The notes below the pieces were generated by a model. That model had not been told where the DNA came from. It saw only the letters and a program-made list of their open reading frames with translations, and did no database searches. Both the position numbers and the translations under genes were made by a program. From Terrimesophilobacter sp964651535 (GTDB lineage Bacteria; Actinomycetota; Actinomycetes; Actinomycetales; Microbacteriaceae): a stretch of 64,000 nucleotides of DNA. The stretch's first letter is position 1; each line of letters begins with the position of its first letter. Of the stretch, positions 33,541-42,162 are shown piece by piece. The stretch is taken from contig CAZYYE010000001.1 in assembly GCA_964651535.1 (NCBI GenBank), positions 620,001 through 684,000 of the forward strand. Direction: 5' to 3'.

Positions 33541-34874
33541 GCAGGACCATCAAGAGCGCGGCATTGCGACCGGGGCACCGCTGGCGCAACTGGGCGCGCG
33601 TGGAATCCGCAGAGCCCGTGTTCGTCGCGCGGCCGACGAGCGTCGACGAAGTCGTTGCCGTCGTGCGCAAGGCCCGGGATCTCGGCCTGCCGGTCAAGGC
33701 GGTCGGTGCCGGGCACAGTTTCACGGCGATCGCCGCGGCCCCCGGAGTTCTCGTGGACCTCGCGGGTCTTGACGGTTTGCTCCACGTCGACGCGACGCTG
33801 CGGCAGATCACTCTCGGCGCAGGGACGAACCTTTACCAGTTGCCGGCGCTGCTGGCCCCCCACGGCCTCGCGATGGAGAACCTCGGCGACATCGACCGGC
33901 AGACGATCGCGGGCGCCACGTCGACCGGGACCCACGGAACCGGCGGCGCGTACCGTGGCCTGGCCGCCCAACTTGTGGCCCTCACGATCGTGACCGCAGC
34001 AGGCGACATCCTTCGCGTGAGCGAAACGGAAAACCCCGAACTGCTGCCGGCTGCGCGCCTCGGGCTCGGCGCACTCGGCATCCTCGTGGATGTCACGGTG
34101 CAGTGCACGCCGGCGTTCGCGCTGCACGCCGTCGAGCGCCCCGAGCCGTATCCGACGGTGCTTGACGAGTTTTCCGATCGCGTGGACGCGAGCGACCACT
34201 TCGAGTTCTACTGGTTCCCGCACACCGACACCGTGCTCACGAAGACGAATACGCGGCTCCCCGTTGGTGCGGATCTTCACCCGCTCGGCCCGGTCAAACG
34301 CTGGTTCGATGACTCACTCATGGCCAACGGCCTGTTCCGCGTCACGTGCGCGACCGGCAGGGTCCTTCCTCCGTCGGTTCCCGGCATCAACCGTCTCGCG
34401 AGCACGCTGAGCGGCAACCGCGAGTTCACCGACGTGTCCACTTCGGTGTTCACGACAAAACGCACCGTACGATTCCGTGAAATGGAGTACGCGATCCCGC
34501 GCGAGGCCGTGCCGGATGCCGTGCGCAGCATCCGCGCGCTCATCCAGGACCGCGGATGGAACATCTCATTCCCCATCGAAGTCCGCGCGGCCGCCGCCGA
34601 CGACCTGTGGCTTTCGACCGCGAACGGTCGCGACACCGGATACATCGCCGTCCACCGGTACTGGCGCGAGAACCACCTCGAGTACTTCCACGCGGTCGAG
34701 GAGATCCTGCGCGGATTCGATGGCCGTCCGCACTGGGGCAAGATCCACACGCAGGATGCCTCTTCGCTCGCCGCGAGCTACCCCCGTTTCGACGATTTCC
34801 TCGCTGTGCGCGACCGTCTCGACCCCGAACGCACGTTCGCGAACCCTTATCTGGATCGGGTGCTCGGCAAATGA
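33531..34874 (+). CDS. FAD-linked D-arabinono-1,4-lactone / alditol oxidase family protein
   Basis: 447 residues of the vanillyl-alcohol-oxidase type flavoprotein family. The FAD domain reads KAVGAGHSFTAIAAAPGVLV and DRQTIAGATSTGTHGTGG; the sugar-oxidase C-terminal domain (ALO) ends with PHWGKIHT and the RLDPERTFANPYLD terminus. These enzymes oxidise sugar lactones or alditols with O2. GTG at 33531 or 33537 starts it; the latter gives a GTGA overlap with the aldolase. It overlaps the glucosidase gene by ATGA, so all four are translationally coupled. Confidence 0.9.
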   Translation: MAVSRTIKSAALRPGHRWRNWARVESAEPVFVARPTSVDEVVAVVRKARDLGLPVKAVGAGHSFTAIAAAPGVLVDLAGLDGLLHVDATLRQITLGAGTNLYQLPALLAPHGLAMENLGDIDRQTIAGATSTGTHGTGGAYRGLAAQLVALTIVTAAGDILRVSETENPELLPAARLGLGALGILVDVTVQCTPAFALHAVERPEPYPTVLDEFSDRVDASDHFEFYWFPHTDTVLTKTNTRLPVGADLHPLGPVKRWFDDSLMANGLFRVTCATGRVLPPSVPGINRLASTLSGNREFTDVSTSVFTTKRTVRFREMEYAIPREAVPDAVRSIRALIQDRGWNISFPIEVRAAAADDLWLSTANGRDTGYIAVHRYWRENHLEYFHAVEEILRGFDGRPHWGKIHTQDASSLAASYPRFDDFLAVRDRLDPERTFANPYLDRVLGK

Positions 34875-36289
34875 TCGACGACGAACTCGACCCGGCCGCG
34901 TTCGCCCAGCGAATCCCGCACGGGTTCACGGTCGGCGCTGCCACCGCGGCGTTCCAGATCGAGGGTGCCGTGCGCGAGGGCGGCCGCGGCGAGTCCGCGT
35001 GGGACACGTTCATGGCTCAGCCCGGTCGCATCCTCGACGGCAGCACCGCGGCGATCGCCGACGACCACTTCCACCGGTATCGCGAAGATGTCGCGCTCAT
35101 GAAGGAACTGGGCATCGACTCGTACCGATTCTCGCTATCGTGGCCGCGAATCCAGCCCGGAGGACGGGGCGGCGCGAATCGCGAGGGGATCGCGTTCTAC
35201 GATCGCCTGCTCGATGAATTGCTCGCCGCCGGAATCCGGCCCGTGGTCACGCTCTACCACTGGGACACTCCAGAGGAACTCCAGAAGAAGGGCGGATGGC
35301 TCTCCCGCGACACGGCGAAACGCCTCGGCGACTACGCGACGCTCGCCGCGGAAGCGTTCGGCGACCGCGTCGACAAGTGGGTCACGATCAACGAGCCGAC
35401 GACCGTCACGCTCAACGGCTACGCGCTCGGCATCCACGCGCCGGGCGAGGAACTGCTGTTCGACGCGCTGCCGGCCGCCCACCACCAGCTGCTCGGCCAC
35501 GGGTACGCCGTGCAGGCGCTGCGCGCGGTCGGTGTGAAGGGGGGGATCGGTATGACGAACGTGCACTCGCCCGTCGTGCCTGCCCGCGATCGGGTGACCG
35601 ACCGCTACTTCGCGAGCATTTTCGACACCGTACATAACCGGATTTTCGCGGACCCCGTGCTGCTCGGCAGCTACCCGAAGCCGCCATTCGGGTCCGGCCG
35701 CCTGTTCCGGGCGCTCACCGACGTTGACTCCGGGGACCTCGCGACGATTCACCAGCCGCTCGACTTCTACGGACTCAACTACTACATGCCAACGCGCATC
35801 AGAGCCGGGTCGCCGAAGAGCGGTGAAACTCCGGATGGCGAGGCCGAGCGCATGAAGGATGTCCCGTTCTCCCTTGTCGAGTTCCCCGAGTTCGCGAAGA
35901 CCGGTTTCGGGTGGCCCGTCGCCCCCGAGTACTTCGGTGTCGCGCTCGGCGAAGTCGCGGAGCGTTACGGAGAGGCGCTCCCGCCCGTGTACATCACGGA
36001 AGGTGGCGTGAGCTATCCGGACGCGCGAAGCCCCAACGGTGCGTTCCACGATGCGCGCCGAATCGACTATCTCGCCGAACACCTCTCGGTTGCGCTCGAC
36101 GGTGCGCCCGGCATCGATGTGCGCGGGTATTTCGTGTGGTCACTGCTCGACAACTGGGAGTGGGCTGCAGGTTTCAGCCAAAGGTTCGGTCTCGTGCACG
36201 TGGACTTCGACACTCTGGCACGAACTCCGAAGGACTCCTTCCGCTGGTTGCAGGCCGTGCTGGACTCCCGGCCCGCTCCTGACGCGTGA
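34871..36289 (+). CDS. bgl: GH1 family beta-glucosidase
   Basis: 472 residues of a glycoside hydrolase family 1 retaining enzyme. The acid/base is Glu175 in TINEP and the nucleophile Glu377 in YITEGG. GFTVGAATAAFQIEGAVREG near the N-terminus, VTLYHWDTPEELQKKGGWLS and the C-terminal WSLLDNWEWAAGFSQRFGL (aglycone pocket) are all intact. No signal peptide, so it acts in the cytoplasm on imported glycosides, fitting the GPH-type importer in the same operon. ATGA overlap with the oxidase gene fixes the start at 34871. Confidence 0.95.
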   Translation: MIDDELDPAAFAQRIPHGFTVGAATAAFQIEGAVREGGRGESAWDTFMAQPGRILDGSTAAIADDHFHRYREDVALMKELGIDSYRFSLSWPRIQPGGRGGANREGIAFYDRLLDELLAAGIRPVVTLYHWDTPEELQKKGGWLSRDTAKRLGDYATLAAEAFGDRVDKWVTINEPTTVTLNGYALGIHAPGEELLFDALPAAHHQLLGHGYAVQALRAVGVKGGIGMTNVHSPVVPARDRVTDRYFASIFDTVHNRIFADPVLLGSYPKPPFGSGRLFRALTDVDSGDLATIHQPLDFYGLNYYMPTRIRAGSPKSGETPDGEAERMKDVPFSLVEFPEFAKTGFGWPVAPEYFGVALGEVAERYGEALPPVYITEGGVSYPDARSPNGAFHDARRIDYLAEHLSVALDGAPGIDVRGYFVWSLLDNWEWAAGFSQRFGLVHVDFDTLARTPKDSFRWLQAVLDSRPAPDA

Positions 36290-36371
36290 GCCAGATTGCA
36301 GAATCATTCCCGCGTTCCCCGTAGCGTTGGGTAGGAGACACGTGCGTCGAGTCTCGGTTGAGGAGGAACAC

Positions 36372-37646
36372 ATGGTTCAGACGACCAACGAGGTGGCAGG
36401 ATCGCAACGGGTCGAGTTTGAAGGATCCCACGGGTCGAAGCTCGCCGCGCGGCTGGAGATGCCGGTGGGAAGCGCGCGCGCGTTCGCGATTTTCGCCCAC
36501 TGCTTCAGCTGCAGCAAGGACGTGTTCGCTGCCTCGCGTATTTCCAAAGCTCTCGCGAACTCCGGGATCGCCGTGCTGCGATTCGACTTCACCGGGCTCG
36601 GGGAGTCCGATGGCGACTTCAGCAACACGAACTTCACGTCGAACATCGATGACCTCGTGTACGCGGCCGACTTTCTGCGCGCCGAGTTCGATTCCCCCAG
36701 TATTCTCATCGGCCACTCGCTCGGCGGCGCCGCCGTGATCGCCGCGACGAATCGGATCCCCGAAATTCGAGCGGTCGCCACGATCGCCGCACCAGCCGAT
36801 CCCGGACATGTGGTGAACCTGATCAGGGACGACATCGACACGATTCGTGCGCAGGGCTTCGCGCAAGTGCAGCTCGGCGGCAAGACCTTCAACGTCACAG
36901 AGCAGTTTCTGGACGATGTCGCGGAGCAACCCCAGGCAGAGCGCATCCACGAGCTTGGCGTACCTCTACTCGTCATGCATTCGCCGGTCGACCGGACGGT
37001 GCCGATTGAGGACGCCCGCACGATCTTCGAGCGCGCCCAGCATCCGAAGTCGTTCGTTGCGCTGGACGGCGCAGACCACGTACTGACGGAGCTCGTCGAC
37101 TCCGAGTTCGCGGCATCCTTCATCAGCGCATGGACGGGCCGGTATGCCGAGGAATCGTCGGCGGACGTCACGGAGGCTGCGTCGGCCCCGGCAGCGCCAG
37201 GTATGGACTCGGAACGCTACCCGGGCATCGTCATCGTGGAGGAGACCGGCAACGGCGACTTCCAGCAGCGGGTCACCTCGGGCCAGCACACGCTGTTGGC
37301 GGACGAACCGATTCCCATGGGCACGGATACGGGCCTGGCGCCCTACGAGTTCCTTCTCGCCGGACTCGGCGCGTGCACCTCGATGACGCTGCGGATGTAC
37401 GCGAAACGGAAAGGCATCCCGTTGGAGAAGGTCACGGTGCAGCTCGGCCATTCTCGCATTCACGCGGAGGACTGCGAAACCTGCGAGACGGAGACCGGCC
37501 ACATCGACCACATCGAGCGGTGGATCACGCTCACGGGGGACCTCACCGAAGAGCAGCGCGCGCGGCTTCTCGAGATTGCCGACCGGTGCCCAGTGCACCG
37601 CACGCTGGTCTCGGAGATCACCATCACGAGCGAGCTGTTCGCTTAA
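36372..37646 (+). CDS. alpha/beta hydrolase - OsmC fusion protein
   Basis: 424 residues. Residues 1-255 are an alpha/beta hydrolase (FDFTGLGESDGDF, nucleophile elbow GHSLGGAA, Asp in HSPVDRTVPI, His in DGADHVLTEL). Residues about 275-424 are an OsmC/Ohr-like domain with LAPYEFLLAGLGACTSMTLR and CPVHRTL; the two OsmC cysteines (C in GACTS and in RCPVH) are present. OsmC domains reduce organic hydroperoxides. The start at 36372 follows GAGGAGG. Such two-domain proteins are known in bacteria, but the hydrolase partner's substrate is not. Confidence 0.9.
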   Translation: MVQTTNEVAGSQRVEFEGSHGSKLAARLEMPVGSARAFAIFAHCFSCSKDVFAASRISKALANSGIAVLRFDFTGLGESDGDFSNTNFTSNIDDLVYAADFLRAEFDSPSILIGHSLGGAAVIAATNRIPEIRAVATIAAPADPGHVVNLIRDDIDTIRAQGFAQVQLGGKTFNVTEQFLDDVAEQPQAERIHELGVPLLVMHSPVDRTVPIEDARTIFERAQHPKSFVALDGADHVLTELVDSEFAASFISAWTGRYAEESSADVTEAASAPAAPGMDSERYPGIVIVEETGNGDFQQRVTSGQHTLLADEPIPMGTDTGLAPYEFLLAGLGACTSMTLRMYAKRKGIPLEKVTVQLGHSRIHAEDCETCETETGHIDHIERWITLTGDLTEEQRARLLEIADRCPVHRTLVSEITITSELFA

Positions 37647-37688
37647 GGATCCCTTCGAGACCGCCTTCGGCCCCATCAGGGAGCGCGA
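37647..37688. repeat. palindromic repeat between convergent genes
   Basis: GGATCCCTTCGAGA...CATCAGGGAGCGC, a degenerate half-copy of the repeat after hisS, fills the gap between the converging OsmC-fusion and ABC permease genes. It can fold and may act as a two-way terminator. Confidence 0.6.
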
Positions 37689-38423
37689 CTACGGCGTTCG
37701 GCGTTTCAGAGTCACCGAGCCGAGCACGATCGCTCCGATGATGAACGCCACGATGATGAGCAGTTTCACCAGCAAATAGGTATCGTCCTGATCATTGCGA
37801 GCGACCGCGTTGAGCGCGTCGATCGCGTGCGAGAGTGGCAGCCACTCGGAGATCGCGTACAGCACGTCGGGCATCTGGTCGCGCGGCAGGAGCAGTCCGC
37901 CGAGCAGCATTTGCGGGAACACGAACGCGGGCATGAATTGCGCCACCTGAAACTCGGTGTTCGCGAAGGCGCTCGCGAGCAGGCCGAGAGCGGTCCCCAG
38001 CACGGCGTCGGCGACAGCTATCGCAAGAAGCCACCATACCGACCCGCTGATCTCCAGCCCGAACAGCCAGATCGAGAATCCCACGGCGATTCCCGCCTGC
38101 AGCACGGCCAAAAGGCCGAACGCGAGCGCATAGCCGAGGATGATGTCGAGCTTGCCGATGGGCAGCGTGAGTTGCCGCTCGAGCGTGCCCGTGCGGCGTT
38201 CCCGCAACGTCGTCATGCTTGTCACGACGAACATGATCGTGAACGGGAACAGCGCCAGCACGGCGGGCCCGACCATGTTGAACACGGGGGTGTCGTCGTA
38301 AATCCAGGCGAGAAGCCCGATGAGGATGCTCGGCACGATGAGAAGCAGGCCGATCGTGCGGGGGTCGTGGCGGATCTGCGTGAGTACGCGTCCTGCCGCG
38401 GCAAACGTGAGGCGCAGGCTCAT
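37689..38423 (-). CDS. ABC-2 type exporter permease
   Basis: 244 residues with six predicted membrane segments: one near residues 24-41 (IGLLLIVPSILIGLLAWI), the pair around 55-70 and 105-125, then three toward the C-terminus. The ABC-2 signature TSMTTLRERRTGTLERQLTLP follows helix 2. The start ATG at 38423 is in an ATGA overlap with the ATPase gene. With that ATPase it forms a drug- or lipid-type exporter under the adjacent TetR regulator. Substrate unknown. Confidence 0.9.
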   Translation of the reverse strand: MSLRLTFAAAGRVLTQIRHDPRTIGLLLIVPSILIGLLAWIYDDTPVFNMVGPAVLALFPFTIMFVVTSMTTLRERRTGTLERQLTLPIGKLDIILGYALAFGLLAVLQAGIAVGFSIWLFGLEISGSVWWLLAIAVADAVLGTALGLLASAFANTEFQVAQFMPAFVFPQMLLGGLLLPRDQMPDVLYAISEWLPLSHAIDALNAVARNDQDDTYLLVKLLIIVAFIIGAIVLGSVTLKRRTP

Positions 38424-39172
38424 GACGCGACCTCGCCTTCGATGCAGGTATCCAGGTGTTTCGGATGGTGTCGGATGAGTGCGAGGAATGCGGCGTCGGC
38501 GTCTGCCGCGCCCGTGCGTTCGAGTAGGCCGGATGGGGTTTCGTCCGCAAGGACCTCGCCATTGCGCAACAGAATCAGCCGATCGCATCGTGTCGCCTCG
38601 TCCATGACGTGGCTCGACACGAGCAGGGTCGTCCCCGATTCCGCGAGCTTTCGGAACAGCGACCATAGTTCGACGCGAAGCACAGGGTCGAGGCCCACCG
38701 TCGGCTCGTCGAGCACGAGAAGTTCGGGGGACCCGAGCAGCGCGACCGCGAGGGAGGTCCGACTGAGCTGGCCGCCGGAGAGCGAGTCGACGAGCTGATG
38801 TGCCTGCTCGGTGAGGTCCGTCGACTCAATGACCCGATCGACATCCGCGCGCTTCGCGCCCAGTATCGATGCGAAGTAGTTGAGGTTCTGGCGAATGGTG
38901 AGGTCGCCGTACACGCTCGCATCCTGTGTCACGTAACCGACCTTGTGGCGCAGGATGGGGCTCCCGGCCCGGTGGCCGAGCACGCGCACGACCCCGGTGA
39001 CGTTGCGTTGCACGCCCACGATCGCGCGCAGGAGCGTGGTCTTACCCGAGCCGCTCGGACCGAGAAGGCCAACGAGGGACCCGTGCGGAACGTTGAAGGA
39101 GACGCCGTGCAGGACTTCCTTCTTCCCGCGACGGACTCGGAGGTCGTCGGTGCGGATCGCATAATTCACCAT
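38420..39172 (-). CDS. ABC transporter ATP-binding protein
   Basis: 250 residues: Walker A GPSGSGKTT at residues 38-46, Q-loop VGYVTQD, signature LSGGQ, Walker B LLVLDEPTVGLDP, and the H-loop His in LVSSHVMDEA. It powers the permease encoded next. The ATG at 39172 lies inside a 24-bp perfect palindrome shared with the TetR stop codon, and no Shine-Dalgarno sequence precedes it, so translation is probably coupled to the regulator or controlled by the hairpin. Confidence 0.93.
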   Translation of the reverse strand: MVNYAIRTDDLRVRRGKKEVLHGVSFNVPHGSLVGLLGPSGSGKTTLLRAIVGVQRNVTGVVRVLGHRAGSPILRHKVGYVTQDASVYGDLTIRQNLNYFASILGAKRADVDRVIESTDLTEQAHQLVDSLSGGQLSRTSLAVALLGSPELLVLDEPTVGLDPVLRVELWSLFRKLAESGTTLLVSSHVMDEATRCDRLILLRNGEVLADETPSGLLERTGAADADAAFLALIRHHPKHLDTCIEGEVAS

Positions 39173-39184
39173 GTGGTGAATTAT
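39161..39184. promoter_or_regulatory. 24-bp perfect palindrome at the tetR / ABC ATPase junction
   Basis: ATAATTCACCA, two central bases, and its exact reverse complement. It covers both the TAA stop of the TetR gene and the ATG start of the ATPase gene. It is AT-rich in a GC-rich region. It could be the TetR operator or an mRNA hairpin closing the ATPase start. Confidence 0.75.
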
Positions 39185-39831
39185 TCGGGAGCGACCGTGC
39201 CCGTGTCAAGGTCGGATGGGTAGCCCGTCAGGTGCCATTGGATGACCGGCCCGATGCGGCGGGCGATTTCTTCGATCGGCGCGCTCGCGAGCGGTTCCAC
39301 GCGCACTCCGTACCGCACCATGAACAGCCCGACGATCTGGGACGCGACCGCGCCGGCCCGCAATTCACCGTCGTCGACTCCCAGATCGTCCGCGATTTTC
39401 TTCAGCACCTCTCGCGTGATGAACTGGCGCAGCATGGTCGCCGCGAAGTCGTGGCCGAGCGCCGTCCTGATGATGCTGATGGCCCGATCGGCGGCCTTTC
39501 CGGATTCCATGGCCGTCAAAACTGCGGTCACGAGGTTCACCCCGATCTGGTCCCGAGGCCCGCTGAGCACTTGCCGGACGATGAGGTCGGGTCGTATGGG
39601 GGAACTCACGGATGCGGCGAACAGTTCCGGCTTGTCGGCGAAATAGTGGTGCACGAGAGCCGGATCGACGTCCGCTCGCCGCGCGATCGCACGCAACGAC
39701 GTGGCATCGTATCCGTTGGCGAGGAACTCTTTCGATGCCGCCTCGAGAATCTGAGCTCGCGCATCCGCGTCGCCGGTGCGGCGCCTTCCCCGCGCGCGGG
39801 GCGGCGTATCGCCTTCAGCAACCCGTGCCAT
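39181..39831 (-). CDS. TetR family transcriptional regulator of the ABC exporter
   Basis: 216 residues. The N-terminus is rich in Arg (RARGRRRTGDADAR), then comes the TetR helix-turn-helix (LEAASKEFLANGYDATSLRA, RRADVDPALVHHYFADKPEL) and a C-terminal domain resembling the TetR_C regulators that follow this HTH subtype. It is first in an operon with the ABC ATPase and permease and ends inside the palindrome at their junction. ATG at 39831 is the first start before the HTH; the open frame upstream is a shadow. Confidence 0.9.
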   Translation of the reverse strand: MARVAEGDTPPRARGRRRTGDADARAQILEAASKEFLANGYDATSLRAIARRADVDPALVHHYFADKPELFAASVSSPIRPDLIVRQVLSGPRDQIGVNLVTAVLTAMESGKAADRAISIIRTALGHDFAATMLRQFITREVLKKIADDLGVDDGELRAGAVASQIVGLFMVRYGVRVEPLASAPIEEIARRIGPVIQWHLTGYPSDLDTGTVAPE

Positions 39832-39877
39832 ACCGACAGGGTAGACGACTTTCGCGGGATGCCGTCCGGGGACGCTA

Positions 39878-41359
39878 TCAAGAGAACTCGACCCGCCGCT
39901 TGTGTTTCGGCCGCTGTTCCGGCTGCTGCTCTGGCTGCTGCTCTGGGCGCCACCCCGACGGGACCCCGTCTGGTGCGTCCACAACGATCCGGCCGGACGG
40001 CGTCGTCCACTCGATGTTGCCGGAATCAGTCTGCCGCACTCGCCACGGCGGCGCATTCGCCATCGTATGGTGCTTGAGCGCATGGTGCCCCGGGCACAGA
40101 AGCTCGAGGTTTTCCGGAGTCGTTTCGCCTCCGTGCTTCCAGGCGAGAGTGTGGTCCGCATCGCATCGACGCGCCCGGCGAGTGCAGCCGGGGAACCGGC
40201 ATCTTCCGTCCCTGGCTTCGAGGAACTGTCGGAGCGCCTGCGCGGGGCGGTACGTGTGTGCCGAAATCACGAGTTCGGTGACCGGATCGGTCAGGATGCG
40301 CAACCAGTGCGTGGCCTGCCCCGCCAGCGCGCGGGCGGTCTCCAGGTCGATCGGCCCCTTGCCGGTGATGGTGGCGGGTTCCTCGGACTTTCCCAGCAGA
40401 GTCAGCATCGGAATCACGATGGAGACGTTCGCGTGGATGCCGATGCCCGCCGAGTGGGGCGCATCCGGATCAACCGAAGGCTGCCCGGTGAGCAGCAACT
40501 CGGCGACGAGATCCGCACGGAGCTGGTCGAGGCATCGAGGGTCATCGAAGTCGTGATCGGGTTGGCCGGATCCGGCGATGTTGCGCACGGCGTGTGCCTG
40601 CTGCGTCAGGCGATCCCACACTCCGTCCGCCAGCACGGTGGACATCGTCACGGAAAGCTCCGACATTCCATCGCCGAGTTCCGTCACGGTGACCCGCCGC
40701 TCTTCGCGCGCCTGCCGGTGACGCTCCTCGAAGGCGGTCTCGGCGAGACGCACTGCGGTGAGCTGGGCGAAGCGCCGGAGTCGACCGGGTGTGACCGTTG
40801 CAGCCCGTTCGAGCACTTCCATTTCGTATACGGCACGAACCCCGGCATCCTCGATCGCGAGTCCCTGCTCGACGATCGTGCGCACGTGGCCCAACTGGAT
40901 GCGTCCCAGTTCGAGGCATTCCAGAGTCGAAGGGAAGAGGCGCACGAGAGTCTCAGCCTCGGCGATTCGTGCCGCCATCGTCCGGTCCGAGACCCGATGG
41001 AGCACGGCAAGCTCCGCGGTGAGGGACCGCATCGCCATTTCGACTTCCTTCGGCTTCGCCGAGGCGGGCAGCATCCGTCGGGTACGCATGGCCAGTTCAG
41101 CAAGTTCGCGCTGCTCTTCGGCGATCAGGCCTGCCTGACGACGTCGCAAATCGAGCGTGCGCTCCATGGCATCCTCAACCGTGTCCCCGGAGTTCAGCTC
41201 TTGTGCCAGCCGCGCAAACCACGCATCGTGATCGAAACCGGAAGTGTCAACAGGAATGTCGTCAAAGTCGGCCAACGGCTCGTCGAGCCAGCCATCGAAG
41301 TCCGAAACACCGACGGGCGCGTCGCCTTCGCCGACCGCGGATGGGGTTTCCTGATTCAC
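39878..41359 (-). CDS. DUF222 / HNH endonuclease domain protein
   Basis: 493 residues. The long helical DUF222 domain occupies about residues 60-360, followed by an HNH nuclease motif (CRFPGCTRRARRCDADHTLAW, then ELLCPGHHALKH). A short PEQQ tandem repeat precedes the basic C-terminus. This family is present in many copies in actinobacterial genomes, some tied to the spread of selfish elements, but its function is not established. The start is GTG at 41359. It stands alone between an ABC operon and lemA. Confidence 0.88.
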   Translation of the reverse strand: MNQETPSAVGEGDAPVGVSDFDGWLDEPLADFDDIPVDTSGFDHDAWFARLAQELNSGDTVEDAMERTLDLRRRQAGLIAEEQRELAELAMRTRRMLPASAKPKEVEMAMRSLTAELAVLHRVSDRTMAARIAEAETLVRLFPSTLECLELGRIQLGHVRTIVEQGLAIEDAGVRAVYEMEVLERAATVTPGRLRRFAQLTAVRLAETAFEERHRQAREERRVTVTELGDGMSELSVTMSTVLADGVWDRLTQQAHAVRNIAGSGQPDHDFDDPRCLDQLRADLVAELLLTGQPSVDPDAPHSAGIGIHANVSIVIPMLTLLGKSEEPATITGKGPIDLETARALAGQATHWLRILTDPVTELVISAHTYRPAQALRQFLEARDGRCRFPGCTRRARRCDADHTLAWKHGGETTPENLELLCPGHHALKHHTMANAPPWRVRQTDSGNIEWTTPSGRIVVDAPDGVPSGWRPEQQPEQQPEQRPKHKRRVEFS

Positions 41360-41575
41360 GCTTTAAGGCAACACCCGACCACCGACATGCGAACGCCTCG
41401 CTGGCCACGTCGCCCCGGCACGACTTTCCATCACGTGTGATCACGTTGGGAGTGGGCTGAACGCGCGATGTTTTCTCGGTGAGAGTGCAGGAAGGTTTGG
41501 TTATAGTTGACTGCAGCGCAGCACGCCGTCGGCGAGCATTGCGCACCGCAAAGCGCACCTAAGGAGCCTTCAGCA

Positions 41576-42145
41576 ATGGATTCACTGTGGATCGTCATTG
41601 GCATCATTGTCCTGCTGGTCGTCATCATCGGCATCTACCTGTGGTCGACATACAACGGACTCGTCCGCCTCAAGGTGCGCGTGGACGAAGCGTGGAGCGA
41701 CATCACCGTCCAGCTCAAACGGCGGGCCGACCTCATCCCGAACCTCATCGAATCGGTGAAGGGGTACGCGGCCCATGAGAAGGGCGTGTTCGAGGCCGTC
41801 ACGAAGGCCCGCGCGGAATCGCTGAGCGCAGGGACACCTGCCGAGGCCGCCGTCGCCGAAAATCACATGCAGGCAGCGCTCAAGAGCATCTTCGCCGTCG
41901 CGGAAGCCTACCCGCAGCTTCAGGCAAGCCAGAACTACCTCCAGCTGCAGGGCGAACTCGTCGACACCGAGGACAAGATCCAGGCATCCCGCCGCTTCTA
42001 CAACGGTGGCGTGCGCGAGTTCAACACGAAGATCCAGGTGTTCCCGAACACGCTGTTCGTGCGCGGGCTCGGATTCACCGAGCGCGAGTTCTTCGAGGTC
42101 TCGGATTCCGCCGCGATCGCGGAGCCGCCTCGCGTGCAGTTCTAA
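41576..42145 (+). CDS. lemA: LemA family protein
   Basis: 189 residues: one N-terminal membrane helix (WIVIGIIVLLVVIIGIYLW), then the LemA helical bundle with DEAWSDITVQLKRRADLIPN, LIESVKGYAAHEKGVFEAVT and FYNGGVREFNTKIQVFPN. Paired with htpX 17 bases downstream, the common LemA-HtpX arrangement in membrane protein quality control. ATG at 41576 with AAGGAG upstream. Confidence 0.92.
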   Translation: MDSLWIVIGIIVLLVVIIGIYLWSTYNGLVRLKVRVDEAWSDITVQLKRRADLIPNLIESVKGYAAHEKGVFEAVTKARAESLSAGTPAEAAVAENHMQAALKSIFAVAEAYPQLQASQNYLQLQGELVDTEDKIQASRRFYNGGVREFNTKIQVFPNTLFVRGLGFTEREFFEVSDSAAIAEPPRVQF

Positions 42146-42162
42146 CAGCCCAGTTTTCGTGC

